This document shows positions 48,348 to 62,500 of a stretch of DNA of 64,000 nt, piece after piece. Source of the DNA: Absidia repens (lineage: Eukaryota; Mucoromycota; Mucoromycetes; Mucorales; Cunninghamellaceae); assembly GCA_002105175.1 (NCBI GenBank), contig MCGE01000030.1, positions 124,001-188,000 on the forward strand, written 5' to 3'. A program made the position numbers and the translations under genes. Within the stretch, counting starts at the first letter, position 1. Every line of letters starts with the position of its first letter. Below the pieces are notes generated by a model. That model was given only the letters and a program-made list of their open reading frames with translations, was not told the origin of the DNA and ran no database searches.

Positions 48348-51300
48348 ATGACGGTATCACATGATGGTCATGAAAGCGACGCCCTTGCCATCAGCGCTCA
48401 AGACGAATATTATCACAATGCGCGCGAACGTAGTATTGAAGACAACATGCTTGAAGAATACTCTGAAAAACCACCCCCACCACCAAAAAAGAAGTTTTAC
48501 AAGAACAAGAAATATTGGATTATTTGTTCTATTGTCACCGCCATTGTCATCATTGTTGTTGTGTGCTTGATCGTGTTTGTATTCTTCCCTATGATTGTCC
48601 AATCTCTGATGAACCAAGCTGGTATTGATGTCAACGGTGCTGATATTACCTTTTCTCCACCTCAACAAGCCGGTCAACCCACCAAACGTGATTACGATAT
48701 TCAAAAGACCTTCTTCATGAACATGAAAAGCAGCCTCAAAAACACTGGTCCTTTCAGCGCAAGCATTATTTTCCACAACCCCATTCTGGTCTATTACAAC
48801 AACACTTTGCTTGGAAATATTACTTTACCCAAAACGAACATCGACGGTGGACATGGTAATCTGAATGCGGAAACTCCATTCTTGATTCAAGACCCTACCT
48901 TTTTTGCATCTTTCTCCAAAGATATGCTCGCCATGGACTCGTTTAGCTGGAACCTTAAAGGTAGTTGTGATGTGACGGCATTATCAAGGTAATTAAATGT
49001 AATTTTTTTTTTTAAAAAAAAAGTGATCAACATATTCAAATACAGTCTTACTAACTTGAATTATTGCTGATTTTCTTGTAGAACTTCAACCGCCAACTTG
49101 GACAAAACTATATCAATTCCAGGTAATATATCCGTTTTCTAGTTGGTTTTTGTTTTATATCTTAGAGATTATCCCATTGTTATTAAATAAAAGTAATTTA
49201 TGTTTCAAATTTAGGTATGGGTGGATTCAAGGATGTCAAAATCAGCTCATTCCAGTTACCTTCTGATGATCTCACTGGTGGCATTCTTGTAGAGCTTGGT
49301 ACAGTTTTGAAAAGCCCTTCACCTATTGGAATTCAACTAGGCACTATCCAACTTCAAATCGGTTATCAAGGCACAAATCTTGGTATGGTGTCTGCTGAAA
49401 ATGTGACTCTTGCAAAAGGTGACAACACTATTCCTCTCAAAGGGTCGATCAAGCCTTTGTCCAATCCTGCTGATCTTGAAAAGGTTGGTGTCATGTTCTC
49501 AACCTATGTTAGTGGTGGTACTGCTCAAACCTCTGCTGTTGGTGTCTCCGCTGCTCCTGATGGACACAATACTATCAACTGGTTGACTGAAGGTTTCAAG
49601 TCGGTGCAAATGAACGTCGGTCTTTCAAATGCAGGTGGTCCTTTGAAGATTATCAACGCTGTTAGCATGGGTTACCTCGATCTCAAGTTTGATGCCAACA
49701 ATCCTTACGCACCTACTGTCTCTGCTCCCAACGTGGTGGCCGATTTCAGTATTCCTTTTGGATTCTCTCTCAACATTACTGAAGTTACGCAAAATATCAC
49801 CATGAATACCAACTCTACTGGAAACTTCTCTGAATTGGTGGTCCCTTGGGTTCCCTCAAAAAGCGATCAAGCCGCTGGAAAGCTTCAATTCCCTATCAAT
49901 CAAGGTGCTCTTGCTGCTCTTCCTGGAAAGAACGATGCCTTCAACTCTTACACATACGACTTGACCTCAAGTGACTTATATACCTTTGGCGTTTCTGGTA
50001 TTGCTACAACAAAGACCCAAACTCCTATTGGCGACATCACTCTTGGCGGTATCACCTTCTCTGTACCTACTGCACTTCATGGCCTTCAATTTTTGAACAG
50101 CACTCCTACCGTGATCAACAGTGTGGATATGACTGGTGGTACTCAAGACGCTCTTCAACTCGACATTGGTGTGACCATGGGCAATCCTTCCGATTTCAGC
50201 ATGTCAGTTGGTGACGTGACTTTTGCGATGTTCGCTGACAACAAGCAGGTTGGCACTGTGGCATTGAACAACTTGACTCTCAACCGTGGCGAAACAACTG
50301 TAGTGGCAAAGGCAAGCTTTGATCCCAAGTCGTCCGATGAAGGTCAAAAGATGCTCTCTTCCTTTGTTATGGGTCAAAATTCGTCTGCTGCTATTGGTGG
50401 GTTTGATGGCTCTACTGCTATTGCTTCTTTGGCCAAGGCCCTTAGTGCTATCAAAATTGGTACAACTCTTCCTGGTCTCAAGTCTCCTTTGATTCAAAAT
50501 GGTGCCCTGACTGTGCTACCTGATACCATTCAAACAAGCATTGTCAATGTTGCAGTGTCCATTGCCAACCCATTCACTGCTGGTATGGCTATCACCAAGG
50601 TGAAATCTGCAGCTACTTACAAGGAATGCCAGTGGGAAACATTGATCAAGACATTAGCGGAAATCCTTTTGTTATCGGTGGACATGCGACTGGTGTATCG
50701 CCGAAGTTAGATATGACTCTCAACACAGAACCTTCAGCGGTGGCCCTTTTGATGCGTTCTCTGGCTGTTGATGCTAAATTGGACACGAAGGCTTTGGATG
50801 GTTTGCTTGGCATGGGTGGATTCCATATTACTGGGCAAGAAGATGTCTCTCCCTCTGCTTCTCTGTTTGATGGATTCAACATTTCAAGCTACGTCATTGA
50901 TGCTATGAAGGCCCTCAAAACGGATCTGGCTTTGGAATCTACTTTGCAAGTTGGTGAATATGAAGATGTCTTATCATTCTCTCAAAATGGTGTGCATATC
51001 AATGCTGACGATACGGTCACTCGTCTGATTCCTATTGTCGGTCAACCTATTGTGCAACAAATTGTCAACGGTGCTGAACTTGGCTTTGAAACTCTGGTTT
51101 TGTCTGATCCTACCAACACAAACGCGAAGGTGCAAATGAAAGGTTCCATCACCAAGACTGGTCCTATGGCAGCTACTATCAACTTCCCTACTCCATTGAC
51201 TATTAGATGGCAAGGAAAGACTCTTGGTACTGCGACTATGCCCGCTATTCAAGCTATTGCCGACAAAGGTGCCAACTTTGATGTGCCATCCAATTTTGTG

Positions 51301-53811
51301 ATCACCGACCAATCTGCTATGCAAGAATTTGCCACTTACATGATCAACAAGGAAGACTTCATCTGGGATATTGTATCTAACGATGTGTCTGTCACTGCTC
51401 TTGGGTTTACGTTTACTGGTATCAAGATGGAAAAATTCGTTACTCTGAAGGGAGCCAATGGATTCAAGGGCGCTGTGAAGATCAACGATTTTGACTTACC
51501 TTCCGATGCCAAAGATGGTATTACTCTTGTGGCCAACACTACTATTGGAAATCCATCTCAAGTCGGCTTCTCAATCAACACGGTGAACTTCAACTCTTAC
51601 TACAAGGATGTATTGATTGGACCTCTTTCTGCATCCCCCGGTAATTTTGCCCCTGCTGGTTCTTCTGATATTACTATGAATGGTGTTATGCTCCGTCAAG
51701 ATACTCCTCATGGTCGGGCTATGGTTACTGAAGTGTTTGAAAATTATTTGGCTGCCAAAGACTCTGTATTGACAGTCAAGGGTGATTCTGCAAGCGGCCC
51801 AGCTGGCGAAGTTGGATGGTTGACTGGTGCTTTCAAGACACTCGAAATCGAAAATGTGATCCTCCCTGGACCCCCAACCAAACCTGTGCTTATTCCTTCG
51901 ATCACCATGGAAAATATGCAACTAGACTTCACCAAGGACCCATATGCTGCTCCTGCAAGCTCAACCGATGTGCGTGCTCAACTCAAGAATCCATTTGGCT
52001 TCCCTCTTGGTGTACTTCAATTAAGTATGGAAGTGGATGCTCAAGCTGAAGGACACAAATTGGCTCATCTTTCTGTTCCTGTTGAACCTGCCACTACTAC
52101 CAATGGTGTTGTCAAGACTCAATTTGATAGTATTCCTTTCAGTGTCTACAGTGAAGCCCATGGTCTGTTCTCAATCTTCTTGTCGGCTCTCACTCATGCA
52201 CCCAATGCTACTTTTGGTCTTGTTGGTACTTCGAATGCACTTGCGAAAACTAACATTGGGGAACTCCAATTGAATGGAATTGGTTTTGATGTTACTACGA
52301 GCATGGCAGGTAAGACCTAAGCTGATTAAGAAAGGGACATTGTTTTGCTTTTTTCCTTTTGCCCTAGTTTGAAGCTGACTTTTTATTTTTTTTTATTTTC
52401 TACAGGCTTTGCCAATTTTGGAGGGAAAACTACTATTGTTTCCCTTAGTGTCACCGGTGGTACCAAGGACTACGCTATTATTAGCACTGTAGTGGAATTC
52501 ACCAATCCCTCCCAAATCACAATTACTGTTGGCGACATCAACTTCTCTGCCAAGGCTCCTGATGGAACTATTGTTGGTCAAGTGTTTATCAAGGGTACTG
52601 TTATTAAACCTGGTGTCAATCGATACAATGCTGAAATGCACCTCGCTGGCCCTACTGCTGTGATCGGTCAAATCTTCAGTGCTTATCTTCAAAATGTTCC
52701 CCAAATTCCTCTGACTATCGTTGGTACCAAGGAATCCACCACTATCGAACCGCTTCAATCTGCTTTCTCTACGGTTAGTCTCTCCACCTCATTCGCTGGG
52801 TTCCAAGCCAATTTGATTGCTGGTAAATATAAAATATGTCAACATTTCCAGTTAGATTTACTGATTTTCTTTCTTTAAAAAACAACAACACTTTAGGTGT
52901 CAAGGTCAGCGTTACATTGGCCGATGTTCTTGCTAAAAAGGCCAAGGTAATGTAATAAAAAACATTGGCAAATGTTTACTTGAACTAATTTCTTTTTATA
53001 TATTTGTTTATGTTAGGCAACCGTGACGCTGCAAAATCCTTTGGCTACTGCTTACACTCTCAACGATCTCCAAGCCAAGGTTAGCTTCCCCAAGGATACA
53101 GGTTCTATTCAAGTAGGTCACGTTGACAGTATGTCTGCACCTTGTACTGTACCTCCAGGACAAAGTGTAAATTGCGAACCTTTAGCCGTAAAACTTGATG
53201 CCGGGTTAGCTGATTTACTAGCACTAATCACAGCAAAGGACAAATCGTAAGTTATTTCTATGTTGTAACAATAATTTCGTACAAGATTATACTAATATTA
53301 TTGGTTTTAGAATGGACATGACACAAACAATCAGCTGCACTGTTGGAGGCCCCGATGGCTATCCAGGTAAGTTTTTTTTTTCATTTTCTTTAAAAGGAAC
53401 AAATTTCTTGTTAATTGATTTTTTTTTTATATAGCAACTTTTGTATATACTCAGTTGAAGGTGGCCACTGAACTTGATGTCGATCTTGGACTTTTGAATA
53501 TTCCTCTAGGACCTGGCCTCAATACATCTGGTAATCCTTTGGAAAGCGCCGGAAATGCCAATGGAAATGCCACCTCTACCAGCACACAATTGCCCACGTC
53601 CTCTACCGAATCCTCCTCCACCGAAAAGCCTACTCCACTTCCGAAGCAAAGCCAACTGAAACGTCTGAAGACAAGGCTACTGAAACGTCTGAAGCTAGCA
53701 AATCATCCGCTACTCCAGAAGCAACACCTGAATCTGTCAAGGCAGACGAGTCCTCTTCCTCCTCTTCATCGTCAAGCCCTCACGCTATTTCCCATTCAAG
53801 TTCTAAACTGA
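48348..53811 (+). CDS. DUF3712 membrane protein, copy B: C/A chimera with apparent frameshifts
   Basis: Exons by homology: 48348-48988, 49082-49122, 49215-52309, 52406-52822, 52897-52946, 53017-53246, 53311-53366, 53435-53811. The type II layout matches copy A; N-terminus MTVSHDGHESDALAIS as in copy C. Exon 3 is 3095 bp against 3096 in A and C, because GGG is GG at about 50623. As written, the frame breaks after about 725 residues and reopens at 50626. In the last exon CCC is CC near 53636, and TTTT is TTT near 53787, which replaces the Ser/Thr-rich tail with an unrelated sequence. Up to 52347 the gene matches C; from 52348 it matches A. The breaks may be true pseudogene lesions or homopolymer consensus errors. 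Function as for copy A if intact. Confidence 0.8.
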
Positions 53812-54684
53812 TTGGTAATTAGGAAAAAGAAAAAAAGCTCAGTATATGTAATATGGTAATTTTATTGACCGTTCTTTTTCTTCTTAATAGGCGAACTCAA
53901 ATAAGCACATCCTTTCTGTTTTATTCTTTCTTTATTTTTTTGGACCCTTCTTTATTATTATTATTTCGTTATATTTGATCCCCTTTCTATCCTTTTTATT
54001 ATTTTCCTTTGTGTACTCTATTTTGTTTTAGTTTAATTTATTCATTCTTTCCTTTTCCCTTTCGCCTGCCTTGTAATTTTTTACTCATCATTTCTTACGA
54101 TAATGAAATTAGATTACAGTAGACACATTTATTCATATTCTTCCTTTCGACTTCCCTTTGTTATATCTTACTTCTTATGTTATAAAAAAGGCACATCTTG
54201 TGATACCTTTTCCCTTCCCTTCTTATTTCTTCGCTTTATTTCTCTTTACATCTAATTTAATTTGATAATTTTTTATTTCATTTTACAACATTTGCTTCCC
54301 TCCTTCTTTCGTTGCTGGATCACAATAAAGACTTTTTATTTTTATTTTATTTAGAATACCTTTCTCTCGCGGTTTATTGTTTGAATGCTGGGAGAAATTG
54401 ATGATTTGAACATACAGGGGATTTACATTGCTCAGCACGGTGTTGTCCAAAGGGAACGGGCGCAAATAAAATCACGCATAATCGTTTAGAAAGGACTTTT
54501 ATACTTTGTAGTTATAAATTATTATAATATCATATTTATTTCCACTTTTTTGTTTTGAATAAAATTATTTTGTTAAGCACCCGTATACTTCTGCATCTGT
54601 TTGACTTTGTTCGATATTGTTGCCTTTGCCTTATTTGTGTTCGTCTATATACACTCTCGACATATAATAGTAGATACCCACGGG

Positions 54685-54738
<54 letters not shown>
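54685..54738. repeat. Poly-A tract (54 bp)
   Basis: Counterpart in unit 2 of the A run at 43474-43528. Confidence 0.95.
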
Positions 54739-54740
<2 letters not shown>

Positions 54741-55092
54741 AAATCGCTGTTGTGAATGACATAATTTTATTGATGTGTTTAATCATGCTATAAACAGCAA
54801 GGCAAGGACCTCACGTAGCCTTTTTTTTTTGGGTGGAGGTATTTTTTCATTTCAATGAAAATGACAGACCAGCTTCCTTCCTCTCTCTTCCTCTTTTTCT
54901 TCTCAATCCACTACATCTCAACTTTTCTCCCTCATTCTTACTTATATACTGCTTTGCCGTCAATATACTTTATTGGTAATTTTTTGATTCTGTATATATT
55001 TTATTGATTTTTTTCAAATAAAGGTATTAACGCTATTTTTGGGCGGATTTTTATCAATTAACATTTTACAAAGATCAAGGCCACAAAGATTT

Positions 55093-55162
55093 TTTCAAAT
55101 CCAGCACATGTGATTTATATTTTCGCTCATTTTTAATTTTCGTTTCTTTTCTTTTTCCTCGT

Positions 55163-55217
<55 letters not shown>

Positions 55218-57521
55218 CCTTCATCATTCAACTTCTTTGAGGTTATGTTGAATTTGGATTAGTATTAGGACTAGTTTAGAAGGGGGTTCAGATCAGGGAT
55301 TACAACATGCATGGGGAAACCCTTTCATTTTAGATTCAGGATTTAGGACAGCCAGCAGTTGACTTTTTGGTAGTCTTCATTAGCTTGGTTTAGTTTTAGT
55401 TTGTCAGAAGTTTGTATCTATATACGAATAAAATATGTCTATCTTTACATGCTTCAACGAAAAATGTCCCTTAGCCTTTCTCATGTCGTGAAATAGATCC
55501 CTTTTTCACTACCATCATTCTTTTAGATTAATGTCGATTGTTGTTCCACAATAAAAGATGTTCCTTTATTGTTGCTCATGTCTTTTCTGCCTTGTATGGT
55601 ATATTAGGTTTATATTTATAATTGCTCCTTTAGATTAGTGTTGGCTTTCTCCAATATTTTCCCACATACTATCTCCAATAGATTCCTTTTAGTATGGTTT
55701 TGATGTGCGGTGGGATATTTCGTTAAGTAAAATGGGAATTGTTAGTCTATATATATACATATACATATTTCTCAAAACATACTACCAATGCTGTACAATG
55801 ACCCTATGTCCTTCTAGACCGTATTAAACCACAATCCACTGTCTGAGAGTCATTGAAAGGTCGAACTCTTTTGTTTAAGTTTAGTCATCTACCGCTCCAC
55901 ATACCAATCCCAGCATTCTAAAATTCTCTCCTGGTTTTGTGTATCTTTTATATTAATAACTCATATCGCCATCTCTTGCCTATTGAAAGAAATCCGTTCA
56001 TATTTATTTCCCACCTTACCGTCCCCTTCCCGCACCTAAAATGGATGATGTCTAAGGGACCTAAAAATATCAACTAGTAAAAAAAAAACCCTTATTTGAA
56101 GAACAATAATTCACAGCCAACAATCAATGCTTTCCAGGAAAGTATTGTTATTTCGTTGTTTATCGTTATTCAGATTATCGTTAATGCGGGTCCTTACTGT
56201 ATTTGATCATATTCATCTGAAAAAAAAAGAACATTACAGAACTACACTGTACTATAGTGTACAAAGCATTTTGCTTTTGTCACTTCTACCATTGCGCACT
56301 TGCATGAGTCATATAGAGTAGGAATAGTGAGGGACAGTGTTATTTTCTTCAGCACAAATAATTATCAACTCAAATTCCTGCGAAAATTGATATTTTCCAT
56401 GACCACCACCGTGATTACGCCTAATTTGACGCTAATGGACGTGAATTTGGCCTAAATTCAAACATTTCACATTTATAACCAAATGATCTATTTAATGCGT
56501 GTCAAGGGAAGAGTTATTACCGTGTGGCTTTTGACAAAATTGGAACCTCCACCATTTTGCATATCATATAAATAGGACGCACGCTCTAGGTTGATGGATA
56601 TGAATAGTAGAGCTCGAAGACGACTATGTTTCATATAAAGTAACTTGGAACTGTCAACCAATCGCTTGATCTGTGGAGGTCGATCAATTCAGTCGTAGGT
56701 AAGATAACAAATAATGAAAAATGCTCCTTGGAGATGGTTACATGCACAGCAGACCTAGCTCCATTTGTATGATTGGCCAGACAAGAATATGATTATCTCT
56801 ACGAGGGAAAAGCAATTATATGAGAGTGAATTAAAAAAACAGTATTTAGCGGTTCAATCATAATACAGCTACACTAGCGACATTGATTATTATACCATTG
56901 ATCAGATGATGATTAATGAAAAGACATATTGTTATTAGATGGGGTTTAATTGTAACAAGGGATTTAATGGGAGGATCTATCGGGGAAAGCATGAAGGAGA
57001 CTGTTGTAAAATTTGAAGAATGTTTAACACAAAGCGAAAAGGACAATTGTAAAATGGGAGCTGATATAATGCACAGAACAACGCAAAAGAAATAATATAA
57101 GACTATAGTTTATTGAAACATAGCAATGGTCAACACTAATCTAAAAAAATGATGGTAATGAAAAAGGGATCTATTTCACAAGACATGATAAAGGCTAAGG
57201 GACATTTTTCGTTGAAGCATGTAAAGATAGACATATTTTATTCGTATATAGATACAAACTTCTGACAAACTAAAACTAAACCAAGCTAATGAAGACTCCA
57301 AAAAGCCAACTGCTGGTTGTCCTAAATCCTGAATCTAAAATGAAAGGGTTTCCCCATGCATGTTGTAATCCCTTATCTGAAAACCCTTCTAAACTAGTCC
57401 TAATACTAATCCAAATTCAACATAGCCGCAAAGAAGTTGAATGGTGAAGAAAAAACTGAAAGGAAAAACGAGAAGGAGGAAAAAAAGGAAGGAATAAAAA
57501 ATTATGTCGGCGGGATTTGAA
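55093..57521. mobile_element. Second copy of the intact long-inverted-repeat element
   Basis: Duplicated with its flanks as part of the 11.2 kb unit, not by a separate insertion, since the sequence around it is the same as around 43883-46309. Ends TTCAAATCCAGC and GGCGGGATTTGA. T run at 55166-55217 in the left arm. No coding content. Confidence 0.8.
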
Positions 57522-59354
57522 CCTTTGTGTTAATATGTCAGATTCTAATAAAAGGTTACGAGATAGTGACTCAGCGGGTGGGTCGATGGACTGGTGCTGA
57601 TGAACACGGGGTAAGAAAAAGAGTATAAAAAGTGCCTTCAATTGAAATTTTCAACATATCTTCGGCTTCCAAAGTTCATGGACCTGATACTGAAGTTACA
57701 GCTGGTAAGTAACAAAAAGGGCAGGTGAGCATCATGTAAAATAAAAGACTTTGTAGCTCATTGTTGGGTGTTACAGCCCAAAATGCACTTTGAAAATATT
57801 ATTTTGCTCATATTTTACTTTTCTGGGGGGGGGGTCTTAGAATTGAGACGAAGGACCGATTACAAACTTGTGTACCGGTACACGCATGTCTTGCTCTTCC
57901 ATATGGCAAATATGGATGATAGTATATGTTTATTAGTATAGTGATTTGTAGAGTGGCTAAAAAGTTATAACTTTATTAAAATAAAAAACAATATTCTTTT
58001 GCGTTCACATTGATTATATTGCCTTATGGGCATATTGTATATGGGATATGATAAGACATTACTGATTAACAAGGTGTATGTATACTGCTATAAGAAAACA
58101 TACATGATGTTTTTTTCAAGTGTCTGGTCAATGCAGGTATAATTCTATGCTGTGAGCTAAAGAAGTCAAGTGTCAGGGACCCAATGGCGGGAGAGGACTT
58201 TATAGTTTTAATGTTGTAATACTATGGCTTCGAAATAGAATAAAGTTTGGTTTCTTAATTTCCCACTGTACTTATGAATGGAAAAAAAAAGGGTTGTGGT
58301 ACTGGAATCACCTCACCATCTTTATCAAATGGCCCAGATCACGATCAACTGTTAAAAATAAATCATTTGACTGTTAAATCGAAATTGTCACGCAAATCAG
58401 GGAGTTTCTCTACAACAATAACATAAAGGCCTTCCATATTTGTCATCGAAATTAGCAACAATGGAAAAAATTATTTATACCACCGATTTGAAATTGTCAA
58501 GTAAAAAATCATGTCACTTTATTCAATTGCTTTTATAATGCAATGCTGGATTGTTTGATGGAATATAGTACTGAAAACGAAAATGAAAATGAAAAATTAG
58601 ATGTAAATATAGCATCACAAAAACAATGGTGTCAGGGCACAACCAATCAAAATTGAACTGTCAGTGTGACCTTATGACTCGTCAATTTCTTTATAATGCA
58701 GCGTAATTTTTTTCTGGCAGGTAGTACAAACATTTTACCCACCAAGAATACGACATTGACCCAATTTCTCTTCAGGCAATGATTTCAGGAACGTAGCATT
58801 TTCACAAAATATGAATGAACTAATTTCCAGTGGTATTATAAAATTCAAATGCCAAATTCTCCAAATGCTAATTCATTATCATTACGGAATAGCTGGTATA
58901 ATAGTATCGCGATCGAAATTCATAACACTGAACTGCAGGAATTTAGACAATGATTTCATGCGCAAATTTTATTCGCCGCTCGCCATACTACAAATAACAG
59001 AAAAAGCGAAACAAAAGGCTATGCCCATATGTGTCAGAATTGAAGACCACTATTAATATATTATTAAGAAAAAAAAAGTCAAGGCTGTGTTTGAGCACAT
59101 TGATATCATTCATCAACCAATAAATAAATATGCCCAATAAAAAAGGAACACCGTTGGTTAAAGAAGTGTTCTGAGAGTCATTATTATCATGACAAAATGT
59201 GGGTAATTCACATTCTGTACCCCCGGTACGTCTGGGGAAAAAGTATAATTTTCCACAACAGAAGGATTAGGAAGCTGAAGTTTTCTATAACACAGTGCCT
59301 TGAACAAACCCATTTCCCTCTATAACGATGAGAAAAGCGGAGCTTAAACATTTC
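57522..59354. other. Spacer upstream of DUF3712 copy C
   Basis: Near-identical to 46310-48149. Frames such as 58811-59056 open only because of homopolymer-length changes and are not supported as genes. Confidence 0.55.
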
Positions 59355-59361
59355 TATAAAA
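59355..59361 (+). promoter_or_regulatory. TATA box of DUF3712 copy C
   Basis: TATAAAA, 198 bases before the ATG at 59553, in the same sequence context as before copy B. Confidence 0.55.
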
Positions 59362-59552
59362 TGGGTATCGCGATTTAATTTTAATTTCTTTTTTCTTCCC
59401 TCTATTTTTCTTTTTCTCTATCTTACCTTTTATTCACATCAATACTGCGATTGTATTTTTAGTGATCTCCTTATTATCTATCATATATCTCCATTCATTC
59501 AACAACATATCCCATATCGAAAAAAACTCTGCGCCAATACAATCAAAGTGCA

Positions 59553-62500
59553 ATGACGGTATCACATGATGGTCATGAAAGCGACGCCCTTGCCATCAGC
59601 GCTCAAGACGAATATTATCACAATGCGCGCGAACGTAGTATTGAAGACAACATGCTTGAAGAATACTCTGAAAAACCACCCCCACCACCAAAAAGAAGTT
59701 TTACCAAGAACAAGAAATATTGGATTATTTGTTCTATTGTCACCGCCATTGTCATCATTGTTGTTGTGTGCTTGATCGTGTTTGTATTCTTCCCTATGAT
59801 TGTCCAATCTCTGATGAACCAAGCTGGTATTGATGTCAACGGTGCTGATATTACCTTTTCTCCACCTCAACAAGCCGGTCAACCCACCAAACGTGATTAC
59901 GATATTCAAAAGACCTTCTTCATGAACATGAAAAGCAGCCTCAAAAACACTGGTCCTTTCAGCGCAAGCATTATTTTCCACAACCCCATTCTGGTCTATT
60001 ACAACAACACTTTGCTTGGAAATATTACTTTACCCAAAACGAACATCGACGGTGGACATGGTAATCTGAATGCGGAAACTCCATTCTTGATTCAAGACCC
60101 TACCTTTTTTGCATCTTTCTCCAAAGATATGCTCGCCATGGACTCGTTTAGCTGGAACCTTAAAGGTAGTTGTGATGTGACGGCATTATCAAGGTAATTA
60201 AATGTAATTTTTTTTTTTTAAAAAAAAGTGATCAACATATTCAAATACAGTCTTACTAACTTGAATTATTGCTGATTTTCTTGTAGAACTTCAACCGCCA
60301 ACTTGGACAAAACTATATCAATTCCAGGTAATATATCCGTTTCTAGTTGGTTTTTGTTTTATATCTTAGAGATTATCCCATTGTTATTAAATAAAAGTAA
60401 TTTATGTTTCAAATTTAGGTATGGGTGGATTCAAGGATGTCAAAATCAGCTCATTCCAGTTACCTTCTGATGATCTCACTGGTGGCATTCTTGTAGAGCT
60501 TGGTACAGTTTTGAAAAGCCCTTCACCTATTGGAATTCAACTAGGCACTATCCAACTTCAAATCGGTTATCAAGGCACAAATCTTGGTATGGTGTCTGCT
60601 GAAAATGTGACTCTTGCAAAAGGTGACAACACTATTCCTCTCAAAGGGTCGATCAAGCCTTTGTCCAATCCTGCTGATCTTGAAAAGGTTGGTGTCATGT
60701 TCTCAACCTATGTTAGTGGTGGTACTGCTCAAACCTCTGCTGTTGGTGTCTCCGCTGCTCCTGATGGACACAATACTATCAACTGGTTGACTGAAGGTTT
60801 CAAGTCGGTGCAAATGAACGTCGGTCTTTCAAATGCAGGTGGTCCTTTGAAGATTATCAACGCTGTTAGCATGGGTTACCTCGATCTCAAGTTTGATGCC
60901 AACAATCCTTACGCACCTACTGTCTCTGCTCCCAACGTGGTGGCCGATTTCAGTATTCCTTTTGGATTCTCTCTCAACATTACTGAAGTTACGCAAAATA
61001 TCACCATGAATACCAACTCTACTGGAAACTTCTCTGAATTGGTGGTCCCTTGGGTTCCCTCAAAAAGCGATCAAGCCGCTGGAAAGCTTCAATTCCCTAT
61101 CAATCAAGGTGCTCTTGCTGCTCTTCCTGGAAAGAACGATGCCTTCAACTCTTACACATACGACTTGACCTCAAGTGACTTATATACCTTTGGCGTTTCT
61201 GGTATTGCTACAACAAAGACCCAAACTCCTATTGGCGACATCACTCTTGGCGGTATCACCTTCTCTGTACCTACTGCACTTCATGGCCTTCAATTTTTGA
61301 ACAGCACTCCTACCGTGATCAACAGTGTGGATATGACTGGTGGTACTCAAGACGCTCTTCAACTCGACATTGGTGTGACCATGGGCAATCCTTCCGATTT
61401 CAGCATGTCAGTTGGTGACGTGACTTTTGCGATGTTCGCTGACAACAAGCAGGTTGGCACTGTGGCATTGAACAACTTGACTCTCAACCGTGGCGAAACA
61501 ACTGTAGTGGCAAAGGCAAGCTTTGATCCCAAGTCGTCCGATGAAGGTCAAAAGATGCTCTCTTCCTTTGTTATGGGTCAAAATTCGTCTGCTGCTATTG
61601 GTGGGTTTGATGGCTCTACTGCTATTGCTTCTTTGGCCAAGGCCCTTAGTGCTATCAAAATTGGTACAACTCTTCCTGGTCTCAAGTCTCCTTTGATTCA
61701 AAATGGTGCCCTGACTGTGCTACCTGATACCATTCAAACAAGCATTGTCAATGTTGCAGTGTCCATTGCCAACCCATTCACTGCTGGTATGGCTATCACC
61801 AAGGTGAAATCTGCAGCTACTTACAAGGGAATGCCAGTGGGAAACATTGATCAAGACATTAGCGGAAATCCTTTTGTTATCGGTGGACATGCGACTGGTG
61901 TATCGCCGAAGTTAGATATGACTCTCAACACAGAACCTTCAGCGGTGGCCCTTTTGATGCGTTCTCTGGCTGTTGATGCTAAATTGGACACGAAGGCTTT
62001 GGATGGTTTGCTTGGCATGGGTGGATTCCATATTACTGGGCAAGAAGATGTCTCTCCCTCTGCTTCTCTGTTTGATGGATTCAACATTTCAAGCTACGTC
62101 ATTGATGCTATGAAGGCCCTCAAAACGGATCTGGCTTTGGAATCTACTTTGCAAGTTGGTGAATATGAAGATGTCTTATCATTCTCTCAAAATGGTGTGC
62201 ATATCAATGCTGACGATACGGTCACTCGTCTGATTCCTATTGTCGGTCAACCTATTGTGCAACAAATTGTCAACGGTGCTGAACTTGGCTTTGAAACTCT
62301 GGTTTTGTCTGATCCTACCAACACAAACGCGAAGGTGCAAATGAAAGGTTCCATCACCAAGACTGGTCCTATGGCAGCTACTATCAACTTCCCTACTCCA
62401 TTGACTATTAGATGGCAAGGAAAGACTCTTGGTACTGCGACTATGCCCGCTATTCAAGCTATTGCCGACAAAGGTGCCAACTTTGATGTGCCATCCAATT

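Larger units (their letters stand above)
41133..52347 (+). repeat. Tandem duplication unit 1 (11,215 bp)
   Basis: Runs from an intron of copy A, through the 3' half of A, the intergenic element and the 5' part of copy B, to the matching intron of B. Unit 2 (52348-63552) repeats it in direct orientation with differences almost only in homopolymer lengths. The boundary is set by the switch from C-like to A-like sequence in the copy B intron. Confidence 0.9.

Noticed and set aside
58811..59056. 81-codon frame upstream of copy C.
   Set aside because: The equivalent sequence in unit 1 (about 47603-47850) is interrupted because run lengths differ, and the protein has no recognisable features.
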